Part shown: piece after piece, positions 16,443 to 24,753 of the stretch
Layout: every line of letters starts with the position of its first letter
Numbering within the stretch: position 1 is the stretch's first letter
Assembly: GCF_030694575.1 (NCBI RefSeq)
Contig: NZ_JAUYUS010000083.1
Span: forward strand, 1 to 57,338
Direction of reading: 5' to 3'
Source: Parvibaculum sp.
Lineage (GTDB): Bacteria; Pseudomonadota; Alphaproteobacteria; Parvibaculales; Parvibaculaceae
DNA length: 57,338 nt
Program-made: the position numbers and the translations under genes
Notes under the pieces: model-generated
Told to the model about the DNA's origin: nothing
Seen by the model: only the letters and a program-made list of their open reading frames with translations
The model's database searches: none

Positions 16443-17450
16443 TCAACTCGCGTTGACGTTCTCGAACTGTCCCGTACGCCGGAAGCGGTAGAGATAGGTC
16501 GGCACCACGACGTCGGCCGATGTCGGCGCGATGCCGAGGCCCTGCAGCGTGCGGCCTTCCGCCTTCGCTTCCTCGCTCACCACATTGTCGATGGCGAGGA
16601 GGCGCACCTGGTCCGGCGTCAGCGGCGGATTGGGGATGAACTGCGTCACCGACGCCATCGCCTTCGCCGCCCATGCCGGCATCGGCAGCAGCAGCGCCCT
16701 GCGGCCGATCTCGCGCAGGACCAATTCCATCAGCTCACGGAAGGTCAGCACTTCCGGTCCGCCGAATTCGTAAACCTTGCCGCCCGCGCCGTCGCGTTCG
16801 AGAATGCGGGCGATACCTTCGGCGAGGTCCTTCACGTAAACGGGCTGCAGCCGCATCGTGCCGCCGCCGATCAGCGGCAGGACGGGCGACAGGCGCGCCA
16901 GCGCCGCGAAGCGGTTGAAGAAACCGTCTTCCGGTCCGAACACGATCGAGGGGCGGACAATGGTCGCGCCGGGCACGGCAGCGCGCACGGCCGTCTCGCC
17001 CGCCGCCTTGGCGCGCGCATAATGCGAGGCGCTCTCCTCGTCCGCGCCGATCGCCGAGACGTGGATGAACGAGGCGACGCCCGCTTCCGCCGCCGCGCGC
17101 GCGACGCGGGCCGCGCCTTCGGCCTGCACGGCGTCGAATGTCTGCTTGCCGCTCTCATGGAGAATGCCGACCAGGTTGATGACGCCGGCCGCGCCCGCCA
17201 CCGCCGCGCGCACCGAGGCGTCGTCGCGGATATTGGCCTGGATGGGCTCCACCTGCCCGACCACGCCCATCGGGCGCAGGAACATCGCGTCGTTGGGGCG
17301 GCGCACGGCGACGCGGACGCGGTAGCCGCGCCTTGCCAGCGCCTGCACGATATGGCGGCCGAGGAAGCCCGAGCCGCCGAACACCGTGATCGTGCTCGCC
17401 CTTGGCAGCGCGCGTCCGCCCGCCTGCCCGTTCCCGGTTTCCGTGCCCAT
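16443..17450 (-). CDS. Complex I NDUFA9-subunit family protein (atypical SDR)
   Basis: A 335-residue NAD(P)-binding Rossmann protein of the family that includes the mitochondrial complex I accessory subunit NDUFA9, typical of alphaproteobacteria. Glycine motif TVFGGSGFLGRHIVQAL; then VINLVGILHESGKQTFDAVQAEG, FIHVSAIGADEESASHYARAKAAGE and IVRPSIVFGPEDGFFNR. The YARAK supplies a YxxxK pair. Often linked to ubiquinone biosynthesis or complex I stability, but no direct evidence here. Leads the run cueR-gst-queG. Confidence 0.9.
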   Translation of the reverse strand: MGTETGNGQAGGRALPRASTITVFGGSGFLGRHIVQALARRGYRVRVAVRRPNDAMFLRPMGVVGQVEPIQANIRDDASVRAAVAGAAGVINLVGILHESGKQTFDAVQAEGAARVARAAAEAGVASFIHVSAIGADEESASHYARAKAAGETAVRAAVPGATIVRPSIVFGPEDGFFNRFAALARLSPVLPLIGGGTMRLQPVYVKDLAEGIARILERDGAGGKVYEFGGPEVLTFRELMELVLREIGRRALLLPMPAWAAKAMASVTQFIPNPPLTPDQVRLLAIDNVVSEEAKAEGRTLQGLGIAPTSADVVVPTYLYRFRRTGQFENVNAS

Positions 17451-17481
17451 ATCGTCTCGCCTTTCGCTCCAGCCCGTGCCT

Positions 17482-17499
17482 GGGGCCCCCGGGGGCCCC
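17482..17499. repeat. Perfect G/C-only palindrome
   Basis: An 18-base perfect palindrome made only of G and C runs (GGGGCCCCC GGGGGCCCC) in the upstream region of the NDUFA9-like gene. It could form a very stable hairpin in that gene's leader. Confidence 0.6.
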
Positions 17500-17553
17500 C
17501 TTCCGGCTCTCTTGATAGCCTATGCGGGCGGCGCGGCAAAGAGCGTGGGGCGC

Positions 17554-17597
17554 CGTCTTCCCCGCCGTCTTCCCCATCGTCTTCCCCATCGTCTTCC
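17554..17597. repeat. Tandem 12-base repeat (about 3.7 copies)
   Basis: Copies of CGTCTTCCCC(G/A)(C/T): starts at 17554, 17566 and 17578, with a partial fourth from 17590 (CGTCTTCC). It ends 2 bases before the -35 of the tRNA-Leu promoter. Confidence 0.75.
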
Positions 17598-17598
17598 A

Positions 17599-17627
17599 TT
17601 GACAATGCGACGTGCCCTATTTAAGCA
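17599..17627 (+). promoter_or_regulatory. tRNA-Leu promoter
   Basis: -35 TTGACA at 17599-17604 (perfect consensus), a 17-base spacer and a weak -10 TAAGCA at 17622-17627, placing the transcript start about 7 bases before the mature tRNA. Confidence 0.5.
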
Positions 17628-17638
17628 ACACGGCACGT

Positions 17639-17725
17639 GCCCAGGTGGCGGAATTGGTAGACGCACCAGCTTCAGGTGCTGGCGCTCGCAAGGGCGTGGA
17701 AGTTCGAGTCTTCTCCTGGGCACCA
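17639..17725 (+). tRNA. tRNA-Leu (anticodon CAG)
   Basis: 87 bases with encoded 3' CCA. Acceptor stem GCCCAGG / CCTGGGC (17639-17645, 17715-17721), discriminator A, D-loop GGCGGAATTGGTAGACGC, anticodon stem CCAGC/GCTGG around loop TTCAGGT (anticodon CAG), a long class II variable arm (GCGCTCGCAAGGGCGT) and T-loop GTTCGAGTC. The long variable arm and anticodon identify leucine. Confidence 0.97.
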
Positions 17726-17784
17726 CTCTTTTCTCGCGGCGGCCGCTGCCGCTGCCGCCCTTCGGGGCCAAGCGGAGCCGGAAC

Positions 17785-18396
17785 ATGGCGGTCACGCTGC
17801 ACAGGGGCGATCTTCCCGAGGGGCTTTCCTTCGGCACGAGCGTCGCGGTCGATACCGAGACGATGGGGCTCAATCCTCAGCGCGACCAGCTCTGCCTGGT
17901 CCAGCTCTCGGCCGGCGACGGCAACGCCCATATCGTGCAGCTCGACCGGGGCACCTATAATGCGCCGCGGCTCAGGGCGCTGATGGCCGACCCCGCCGTG
18001 CTCAAGATTTTCCATTTCGCGCGTTTCGACGTCGGCATGCTGCAGCGCTATCTCGGCGTCGTCACGGCGCCGGTCTACTGCACCAAGATCGCCTCCAAGC
18101 TCGTGCGCACCTATACCGACCGCCACGGGTTGAAGGACCTCGCGCGGGAACTGGTCAACATCGACATGTCGAAGCAGCAGCAAAGCTCGGACTGGGGGGC
18201 GGACAAGCTCTCCGAAGCCCAGCTCGCCTATGCCGCCTCCGACGTTCTCCATCTCCACGAGATCAAGTCGGTGCTCGACGCCATGCTCGCCCGCGAAGGC
18301 CGCACGGAACTCGCCAAGGCCTGCTTCGCCTTCCTCCCCATCCGCGCCGCGCTCGATCTTGCCGGCTGGCCGGAAGAGGATATCTTCGCCCATTGA
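17785..18396 (+). CDS. RNase D-like 3'-5' exonuclease
   Basis: A 203-residue DEDDy exonuclease, the short form of ribonuclease D without HRDC domains, typical of alphaproteobacteria. Exo I VAVDTETMGL, Exo II FHFARFDVGML, Exo III YAASDVLHLHEI (YxxxD). Expected to trim 3' ends of tRNA precursors or other RNA, and it follows a tRNA gene closely (59 bases). The ATG at 17785 starts the MAVTLHRGDLPEG typical of the family. Confidence 0.9.
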   Translation: MAVTLHRGDLPEGLSFGTSVAVDTETMGLNPQRDQLCLVQLSAGDGNAHIVQLDRGTYNAPRLRALMADPAVLKIFHFARFDVGMLQRYLGVVTAPVYCTKIASKLVRTYTDRHGLKDLARELVNIDMSKQQQSSDWGADKLSEAQLAYAASDVLHLHEIKSVLDAMLAREGRTELAKACFAFLPIRAALDLAGWPEEDIFAH

Positions 18397-18520
18397 CGTT
18401 GGCCGGGATGCCCAGCGGGACGCCCGCCGGCAAGCGGCCGGTCAAGCGGAGGGCGCCTTCGTTGACGCATTATGGAGCTTCCGCGCATACTGCGCGCGGG
18501 GTGGATGTGGAGCGAGAGGC

Positions 18521-19240
18521 ATGAGCGAGGGTACCGGCGACGATCCGTCCGGCGGCGATCCGGCCACGGGGCGGAGGCGGCCCGCTCCGCGCATTGCCAC
18601 GCCGGCGCCGCCACGCGCCGTCCAGGACCGCCCCATCCACAGCCGTTACAGCCGTTTCGTCTCGCTGATGAAGTTCGTGCTGCCGCTCGGCGCGCTCGTG
18701 CTGCTCGCGGTTGTCCTTTTCTATTCCGGCGTCTTCGACAGCGACGACAAGCTCGACATCACCTTCCGCGAGATCGACACGCAACCGAACGACCTGCGCA
18801 TGGTCAGTCCGCGCCTTGCCGGCGTCACCGGCGACGGCAAGCCCTATGTCGTCACCGCCGACAACGCGACGCAGGATCCGGCGAGCCCTCACTTCGTCAC
18901 GCTCGACAACATCCATGCCGACATCAAGTTCAACGAGGAAGAGGACTGGCTGTCGCTGACCGCGACGAGCGGACGGTACAATTCCGAGGCGCAGACGCTC
19001 GACCTCACGCAGCGGATCGATATCTTCACCACCTGGGGCTATGAGTTTCACGGCGAGGAAGCGACGCTCGATTTCGAGAGCGATACGCTCATGAGCGAAA
19101 AGGAAGTGACGGGGCAGGGACCTCTCGGCACGCTCCGCGCGGACCGCATGCGCGCCAATCACGCGACGCAGGTGCTGCGCTTCGACGGCAACGTAAAAAT
19201 GCTGATCCTGCCGGATCAGCCGAGCGAAGGGGACGAATGA
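18521..19240 (+). CDS. lptC: LPS export periplasmic protein LptC
   Basis: Bitopic inner-membrane protein that takes LPS from LptB2FG and hands it to LptA. 239 residues. A cytoplasmic Pro/Arg-rich N-terminus, one membrane segment (FVLPLGALVLLAVVLFYSG) and a periplasmic beta-jellyroll (MVSPRLAGVTGDGKPYVVTAD ... GYEFHGEEATLDFESDTLMSE). Its stop overlaps the lptA start (ATGA). First gene of the lptC-lptA-lptB-rpoN-hpf-ptsN cluster. Confidence 0.92.
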   Translation: MSEGTGDDPSGGDPATGRRRPAPRIATPAPPRAVQDRPIHSRYSRFVSLMKFVLPLGALVLLAVVLFYSGVFDSDDKLDITFREIDTQPNDLRMVSPRLAGVTGDGKPYVVTADNATQDPASPHFVTLDNIHADIKFNEEEDWLSLTATSGRYNSEAQTLDLTQRIDIFTTWGYEFHGEEATLDFESDTLMSEKEVTGQGPLGTLRADRMRANHATQVLRFDGNVKMLILPDQPSEGDE

Positions 19241-19824
19241 TGGGCTGGGCAGGTTTCACGTCGGCGCGCGCGGGCGTCGCAGCACTCGCACTTATCTTCA
19301 CCGCTCCCGTGTTCGGGGGGGTCGTCTTCCCGGCGCCGGCCATGGCCCAGGCCGCCGGCGGCGCGCTTGGCGGCTTCCGCACCGATCCGAACAAGCCGAT
19401 CGAGATCGAGGCGGATTCGCTCGAGGTCGAGGACGCGAAGCAGACCGCCACCTTCATCGGCAATGTCCGCGTCGTGCAGGGCGACATCCGCATGAAGGCG
19501 GACCGGCTCACCGTCTTCTATGCGCAACGCCAGAGCAGCGGCTCGCGAATCGAGAAAATCGCCGCCACCGGCAATGTCCTCGTCTCCTCGCCCGACCAGC
19601 AATCGGCGAGCGGCGAATGGGCGAATTACCTCATCGCGACGCGCCAGATCGAGATGGGCGATGCGGTCGTGCTCCGCCAGGGCGAGAACGTGATCCGGGG
19701 CTCGAAACTCTTCGTGGACCTTAACAGCGGCCGTGCCCGCGTGGTCGGCGGCGGGCCTGCCGCAAGCGGGGAAACCGGCGGTTCCGGGCGGGTCAGAGGC
19801 CTGTTTCAACCCGGCGGAAACTGA
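19237..19824 (+). CDS. lptA: LPS transport periplasmic protein LptA
   Basis: Periplasmic bridge protein carrying LPS to the outer membrane. 195 residues with a signal peptide ending AMAQA, then the OstA-like jellyroll: NKPIEIEADSLEVEDAKQTATFIGNV, GDIRMKADRLTVFYA, KIAATGNVLVSSPDQ, VVLRQGENVIRGSKLFVDL. Four-base overlap with lptC. Confidence 0.93.
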   Translation: MMGWAGFTSARAGVAALALIFTAPVFGGVVFPAPAMAQAAGGALGGFRTDPNKPIEIEADSLEVEDAKQTATFIGNVRVVQGDIRMKADRLTVFYAQRQSSGSRIEKIAATGNVLVSSPDQQSASGEWANYLIATRQIEMGDAVVLRQGENVIRGSKLFVDLNSGRARVVGGGPAASGETGGSGRVRGLFQPGGN

Positions 19825-19916
19825 TTTCATACAAACAGGGCTTGGTTAATCCCTTCACTTCATACAATTTTAATGCCAAGTGACGTCTCATGGCATTGTT
19901 AAGAAGTGGGGATCGG

Positions 19917-20720
19917 ATGACGAGCGCGACGGGCACACAGCGGCACAGCGAGGGCACGCAGGCGGAAAACCGCGGCGGACCGCAGCTTGTCGCCGATAAT
20001 CCCGGGCTTTGGGTCGACAAGGTCGGCAAGAGCTTCAAGGGCCGTCCGGTCGTGCGCGGCGTCAGCTTTCACGTCCAGCGCGGCGAGGCCGTCGGCCTTC
20101 TCGGGCCCAACGGCGCCGGCAAGACGACCGTCTTCTACATGATTACCGGCCTCATCCAGCCCGATTACGGCATCATCTCGCTCGACGGCGACGATGTGAC
20201 GGGCCTGCCGATGTATCGCCGCGCCCGGCGCGGCATCGGCTACCTGCCGCAGGAAGCCTCGATCTTCCGCGGCATGACGGTCGAACAGAACATCCGCGCC
20301 GTGCTCGAAGTGATCGAGCCGGACCGCGACCGCCGCGAGGCCGAACTCGACGACCTGCTGGCCGAATTCTCGATCACCCATTTGCGGCGCACGCCCGCCA
20401 TCGCGCTTTCGGGCGGCGAGCGGCGGCGCGTCGAAATCGCCCGCGCCCTTGCCACGCAACCTTCCTTCATGCTGCTCGACGAGCCCTTCGCCGGCATCGA
20501 CCCGATCGCGATCGGCGACATCCGCGATCTCGTGGCGCATCTGAAGGATCGCGGCATCGGCGTTCTCATCACCGATCACAATGTTCGCGAGACATTGGAG
20601 CTCATCGACCACGCCGTCATCATTCACGACGGCACGGTGCTCATGGAAGGCGACCCATCCGCCATCGTGGGCAACGAGGATGTGCGGCGGCTCTATCTCG
20701 GCGAACGGTTCAGCCTCTAG
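19917..20720 (+). CDS. lptB: LPS export ABC transporter ATP-binding protein LptB
   Basis: Cytoplasmic ATPase that powers LPS extraction by LptB2FG. Walker A GPNGAGKTT, Q-loop YLPQEASIF, signature LSGGERRRVEIARAL, Walker B FMLLDEPFAGID and switch His in ITDHNVRETL. About 267 residues; the alpha-type N-terminal extension of roughly 25 residues is present. ATG 19917 is preferred; ATG 19890 is in frame. lptF/lptG are not in this window. Confidence 0.95.
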   Translation: MTSATGTQRHSEGTQAENRGGPQLVADNPGLWVDKVGKSFKGRPVVRGVSFHVQRGEAVGLLGPNGAGKTTVFYMITGLIQPDYGIISLDGDDVTGLPMYRRARRGIGYLPQEASIFRGMTVEQNIRAVLEVIEPDRDRREAELDDLLAEFSITHLRRTPAIALSGGERRRVEIARALATQPSFMLLDEPFAGIDPIAIGDIRDLVAHLKDRGIGVLITDHNVRETLELIDHAVIIHDGTVLMEGDPSAIVGNEDVRRLYLGERFSL

Positions 20721-20748
20721 GAATGAGAGCCGGGGGGCCGACAACAAC

Positions 20749-22296
20749 ATGGCACTAGCACCGAGACTCGAGATGCGCCAGGGGCAGTCCCTGGTCATGA
20801 CGCCCCAGCTTCAGCAGGCGATCAAGCTGCTGCAACTGTCCAATCTCGAGCTTGCCGAATATGTCGAACAGGAACTCGAGCGCAATCCGCTGCTCGAAGC
20901 GACGACGCAGGACCCTTCCGAGCGCGCGGCCGAGGAACGCACCGCGCCCGAAGCGGACCGCGAGACCGTCATCACGTCGGAAACCTCGCTCTCCCTCAGC
21001 GATGACGGGCCGCTGCCCGGCCGCGACGGCGACATCGACACCGATTACGACAATGTCTATGCGGACGAAGCCCGCGCCGACACGCAGAACGATGCGGCGG
21101 CGTCCGCCGCCGATGCGCCGGGACCGACAGGCTCCGACTGGCAGAACATGAAGGGCGGCGGCGGAAACGCGGGCGACGGCGATTACGATTTCGCCGCGAC
21201 GCTGACGCGCGAGGCGACGCTTGCCGAACATCTGACCGAGCAGATGAACACCGCCCTCAAGACCGCGGGCGACCGTCTCATCGGCGCTTACCTCATCGAC
21301 CAGGTGAACGAGGCGGGCTACATGACCGCCGACCTCGCGGAAGTCGCCGAACGCCTCGGCACCGATATCGAGGATGTAGAAGCCGTTCTGCAGGTCCTGC
21401 AGACATTCGAGCCGACCGGCATCTGCGCGCGTAATCTGAAAGAGTGCCTCGCGCTGCAGCTTGCCGAGCGCAACCGCCTCGATCCGGCGATGCAGGCCTT
21501 TATCGATAACCTCGAACTCTTCGCGAAGCGCGACTTCGATACGCTGATGAAGCTCACCGGCGCCGACCGCGAGGACATCGCGGGCATGGTCGAGGACATC
21601 CGCACCTGCAACCCGAAGCCCGGCCTCGCCTTTGGCGGCGAACCCGTCGTGCCTGTGATACCGGACGTTTTCGTGCGCTCGCGCGCGGATGGAAGCTGGA
21701 TGGTGGAAGTGAATTCCGAGACGCTGCCGCGCGTGCTCGTGAACCAGCAATATTATTCTGAGGTGACGAAGCTCTCCGGCGATCCGAGCGCCAAGGCCTA
21801 TCTCTCCGAATGCCTCAACAATGCGAACTGGCTGGTCAAAAGCCTCGACCAGCGCGCGCGGACGATCCTCAAGGTCGCTTCCGAAATCGTGCGCCAGCAG
21901 GACGCCTTCCTCGTGCACGGCATCCAGCACCTGAAGCCGCTCAACCTGAAGACCATCGCCGAAGCGATCTCGATGCACGAATCGACCGTCTCCCGCGTCA
22001 CCGCGAACAAATACATCGCGACGCCGCGCGGCATCTTCGAGATGAAATATTTCTTCACCTCCTCCATCGCCTCCTCGTCGGGCGGCGCGGCGCATTCGGC
22101 CGAGGCCGTGCGCCACAGAATCAAGGAACTGATCGACGTCGAACGGTCGGACGCGGTTCTCTCCGACGACAATATCGTCGACATTCTCAAGGGCCAGGGC
22201 GTGGACATTGCGCGGCGTACCGTCGCCAAGTATCGGGAAGCACTCAATATTCCGTCTTCGGTCCAGCGCAGGCGCGAAAAAAAGGCCTATGCCTGA
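20749..22296 (+). CDS. rpoN: RNA polymerase sigma-54 factor
   Basis: Sigma factor for -24/-12 promoters, dependent on AAA+ activators. 515 residues: region I Gln/Leu-rich MRQGQSLVMTPQLQQAIKLL, a long acidic region II (about 55-140), core-binding domain (NTALKTAGDRLIGAYLID ... EPTGICARNLKECLALQ), HTH (HESTVSRVTANKYIATPRG) and the RpoN box ARRTVAKYREALNIPSS. Starts 28 bases after lptB. Confidence 0.97.
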   Translation: MALAPRLEMRQGQSLVMTPQLQQAIKLLQLSNLELAEYVEQELERNPLLEATTQDPSERAAEERTAPEADRETVITSETSLSLSDDGPLPGRDGDIDTDYDNVYADEARADTQNDAAASAADAPGPTGSDWQNMKGGGGNAGDGDYDFAATLTREATLAEHLTEQMNTALKTAGDRLIGAYLIDQVNEAGYMTADLAEVAERLGTDIEDVEAVLQVLQTFEPTGICARNLKECLALQLAERNRLDPAMQAFIDNLELFAKRDFDTLMKLTGADREDIAGMVEDIRTCNPKPGLAFGGEPVVPVIPDVFVRSRADGSWMVEVNSETLPRVLVNQQYYSEVTKLSGDPSAKAYLSECLNNANWLVKSLDQRARTILKVASEIVRQQDAFLVHGIQHLKPLNLKTIAEAISMHESTVSRVTANKYIATPRGIFEMKYFFTSSIASSSGGAAHSAEAVRHRIKELIDVERSDAVLSDDNIVDILKGQGVDIARRTVAKYREALNIPSSVQRRREKKAYA

Positions 22297-22626
22297 AGCC
22301 GCGCCGCGGCCTTCCCAACCCCCTCATCCGGCCTATATATTATTGAAAGATAACGGGTTTCCGCTCTTTTGAGGTGCGCGGTTGACACCCATGATAGGGC
22401 CCACTAGTTTCCACGCGCTCAAACGCCCCCCGGCCGATTTCCGGGTGGTGAGGCGCTGGGTCGGGCCGCATCGGCGGCAAGTGCAATGGCAAGTTCGAAC
22501 GCCGGCTGTGGGCTCGGCGAGTGGGCCGCCCGGAAACGGCGTGCAGGGTTTCCTTAAGGGCGGAAGGCCCGGACAATGCGTCCGGCGACCGTCATTTGTA
22601 GCGTAGTGACCCCGGGAAGGTCTTTC
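22297..22626. other. rpoN-hpf intergenic region
   Basis: 330 bases without a credible gene. It contains a promoter with -35 TTGACA (22382-22387), a 17-base spacer and -10 TAGTTT (22405-22410), leaving a leader of about 210 bases before hpf, unusually long. The leader holds the inverted element CCGGACAATGCGTCCGG near 22570. No terminator with a U-run is visible after rpoN. Confidence 0.5.
22382..22410 (+). promoter_or_regulatory. hpf promoter
   Basis: Consensus -35 TTGACA, spacing 17, -10 TAGTTT. It gives hpf-ptsN transcription independent of rpoN readthrough. Confidence 0.55.
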
Positions 22627-23208
22627 ATGCAAGTTCAGGTAAGCGGACATCATCTCGACGTCGGAGATGCGCTCCGTACCCATGCGGCCGAGCGGCTCGA
22701 AGCCGCCGTGACGAAATATTTCGATCGCCCTGTCGACGGTCAGGTGACCTTCACGAAGCAGGGCTACGAATTCCGCGCCGATTGCTCGGCGCATCTCAGT
22801 TCGGGTTTGCGCGTCAATGCGCAGGGCGCGGCGAACGAGGTTTACGCCTCCTTCGATGCCGCCCTCGAACGGCTGGAAAAGCGCCTGCGCCGCTACAAGC
22901 GCCGGCTGAAGAATCACAACAACAGCAACAAGGTCGAGCTGCCGGCCGAATCCTACCCGTCCTTCGTCCTTCATCCGGGCGACGAGCACGAGGAGGAAGC
23001 GGAAGACGCGCAGCCCGTCATCATCGCCGAAGGCACCACCGCGATCCCGGTGCTGAGCGTCGGCGATGCGGTCATGCAGATGGATCTGAGTGAGGCACCG
23101 TTCGTTATGTTCCGCACGGGCAAGGCCAACGGCCTCAATCTCGTCTACCGCAGGCCCGACGGTAATATCGGCTGGATCGACACGAGCCGCGATGTTCAGA
23201 AGGCTTGA
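22627..23208 (+). CDS. hpf: Ribosome hibernation promoting factor, long form
   Basis: Binds the 30S decoding/tRNA site and drives 100S ribosome dimer formation in stationary phase. 193 residues: N-terminal beta-alpha-beta domain (MQVQVSGHHLDVGDALRTHA ... YASFDAALERLEKRLRRYKRRLKNH) and the C-terminal dimerisation domain (PFVMFRTGKANGLNLVYRRPDGNIGWID) that marks the long form. Between rpoN and ptsN, its usual alphaproteobacterial place. Confidence 0.96.
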   Translation: MQVQVSGHHLDVGDALRTHAAERLEAAVTKYFDRPVDGQVTFTKQGYEFRADCSAHLSSGLRVNAQGAANEVYASFDAALERLEKRLRRYKRRLKNHNNSNKVELPAESYPSFVLHPGDEHEEEAEDAQPVIIAEGTTAIPVLSVGDAVMQMDLSEAPFVMFRTGKANGLNLVYRRPDGNIGWIDTSRDVQKA

Positions 23209-23329
23209 TGCAGTGAGGGCAAAATCCAACTTGGCGGGCACAAGCCGGTCGAGTACCGGAACGGCCCGGTCCGTACAGACAGGCGCATCGCAGGTGCATC
23301 TGGCGGCTTCGCAACACAGGATTCGGATT

Positions 23330-23794
23330 ATGGAGCTTGAAGATCTGGTGCAGCCGGAGGGCGTGATTGCCCACCTGAAAGTCACCAGCAAAAAGCAGGC
23401 GTTGCAGGAGATGTCCGAGCGCGCGGCCAAAATGACCGGACTTTCCGAACGGGCGATTTTCGAAACGCTGCTGGAGCGCGAGCGCCTCGGTTCGACCGGC
23501 GTCGGCCAGGGCATCGCCATTCCGCATGGCAAGCTCGCGGACATCGACCGTCTTCACGGTCTCTTCGCGCGGCTCGACACGCCGATCGATTTCGAATCCG
23601 TCGACGATCAGCCCGTCGATCTCATCTTCCTGCTGCTCGCGCCGGAATCGGCGGGCGCGGATCACCTGAAGGCACTGGCGCGCATTTCGCGCCTGCTGCG
23701 CAACCCCACCGTGGTCGAAAAGCTGCGTGCCTCGGAAGACGCCTCCGCCCTCTTCGCCATCCTCACGGAACCGGCAGCCACGAACGCCGCCTGA
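23330..23794 (+). CDS. ptsN: PTS IIA-like nitrogen regulatory protein PtsN (EIIA-Ntr)
   Basis: Phosphorylatable regulatory protein of the nitrogen PTS; controls potassium transport and stress pathways by phosphorylation state. 154 residues. The phospho-acceptor His66 lies in GQGIAIPHGKL. Starts MELEDLVQPEGVIAHLKV. No EI-Ntr or NPr gene is in the window. The gene ends at a strong terminator. Confidence 0.95.
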   Translation: MELEDLVQPEGVIAHLKVTSKKQALQEMSERAAKMTGLSERAIFETLLERERLGSTGVGQGIAIPHGKLADIDRLHGLFARLDTPIDFESVDDQPVDLIFLLLAPESAGADHLKALARISRLLRNPTVVEKLRASEDASALFAILTEPAATNAA

Positions 23795-23814
23795 TCCTCC
23801 GGACACTGAAAAAC

Positions 23815-23844
23815 AAAAGCCCCGCTCTCCCGAGCGGGGCTTTT
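23815..23844. terminator. Bidirectional terminator after ptsN
   Basis: Perfect 13-base arms (AAAAGCCCCGCTC / GAGCGGGGCTTTT) with loop TCCC. The arms supply a U-run in both directions, fitting the convergent ptsN and DUF1150 genes. Confidence 0.92.
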
Positions 23845-23866
23845 CCGTTTGTCGTGTCATGCGCCT

Positions 23867-24172
23867 TTAGTGGACGCTGAGCGGTTCCAGGTCATACTGG
23901 CGGGCGCCCGCGAAGGCGGCGTCGCGGTCGTCGAGCACGGCCATGCGTTGGCCGTTGGCGGCGTGGACCGCGAAGAGGCGCGTGTCGGCGGGGACGTCGA
24001 GTTCCGAGCCGAGTTCGCCGGCGAGTTCGCCCGCGAGCACCTCGCGCACATAGACGACGTTCGGGACGCCGACGTTGGCGAACATTTCGGGCGTCAGCTT
24101 GCGAAAGTCCTTCACGCCCCAGCCCGTCTTCTCATCGCCGTTCCCGGCGGCATCGAATTCGGATTCGTTCAT
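23867..24172 (-). CDS. DUF1150 family protein
   Basis: A 101-residue alphaproteobacterial protein of unknown function (MNESEFDAAG start; KLTPEMFANVGVPNVVYVREV; C-terminal FAVHAANGQRMAVLDDRDAAF). The ATG has AAAGGAG 7 bases upstream. It follows hsp20 by 67 bases on the same strand, the usual arrangement, so it is probably induced with the heat-shock gene. Confidence 0.85.
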   Translation of the reverse strand: MNESEFDAAGNGDEKTGWGVKDFRKLTPEMFANVGVPNVVYVREVLAGELAGELGSELDVPADTRLFAVHAANGQRMAVLDDRDAAFAGARQYDLEPLSVH

Positions 24173-24239
24173 GATCTTACTCCTTTCAAGCCCTTCCTCG
24201 TTACACGGGAGCAAAGGGCCAACTCCGTCGTCCGGGATT

Positions 24240-24686
24240 TCAGTCCGCGCTGCGGGACAAGGGCTCCGGCGCCGCCTCGGAAATGTCGATGGTGCGCGTC
24301 GTCCGTTTGGGTTCGGGCTTTTCGAGATCGATCATCAGCAGACCGTTCTCCAATGTCGCGCCTCGAACCACTATCCCGTCGGCCAGCACGAAGGACCGCT
24401 GGAACTGGCGCGCCGCGATGCCGCGATGGAGATAGGTGCGGTCGGTTTCCTCGCGCTGCCGGCCACGGATGACGAGCTGGTTTTCCTCCACCGTGACGGA
24501 AAGTTCGTCGCGGGAAAAACCGGCCACCGCCAGCGTGATCCGGAGCCGTTCGCCCGTTTCCGCCGAGACCTGCTCGACATTGTAGGGCGGGTATCCGTCC
24601 GACGCCTTCGCCACTCTTTCGAGCAGCCGCTCCATTTCGTCGAAGCCCAGGAGGAAAGGGCTGTTGAACTGCATCACTCGCGTCAT
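24240..24686 (-). CDS. Hsp20/alpha-crystallin small heat-shock protein
   Basis: ATP-independent holdase chaperone, 148 residues, IbpA/HspH-like. N-terminus MTRVMQFNSPFLLGFDEMER, alpha-crystallin domain (YNVEQVSAETGERLRITLAVAGF ... LVIRGRQREE, YLHRGIAARQFQRSFVLADG, ATLENGLLMIDL). The C-terminal I-x-I anchor appears as TRTIDIS. The leader carries an RpoH-like promoter and a hairpin over the Shine-Dalgarno. Divergent from the SOD gene. Confidence 0.94.
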   Translation of the reverse strand: MTRVMQFNSPFLLGFDEMERLLERVAKASDGYPPYNVEQVSAETGERLRITLAVAGFSRDELSVTVEENQLVIRGRQREETDRTYLHRGIAARQFQRSFVLADGIVVRGATLENGLLMIDLEKPEPKRTTRTIDISEAAPEPLSRSAD

Positions 24687-24689
24687 TTC

Positions 24690-24716
24690 CAAAGTCCTGT
24701 GTCTCGAGCGACTTTG
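24690..24716 (-). promoter_or_regulatory. Possible RNA thermometer in the hsp20 leader
   Basis: On the transcript, CAAAGTC (from 24716) pairs perfectly with GACTTTG (ending at 24690) around a 13-base loop. The second arm begins inside the ribosome binding site AGGA (24698-24695), which is 8 bases from the ATG. Melting at high temperature would free the site, as in ROSE or fourU elements of other rhizobial small heat-shock genes. Confidence 0.45.
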
Positions 24717-24753
24717 CCAATCGCGGCCCTTAACCGGCGCCGCCTCGGTATCC

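Noticed and set aside
17554-17597. CRISPR-like repeat
   Set aside because: Units are 12 bases, contiguous and without spacers; a simple tandem repeat. No cas gene is present.
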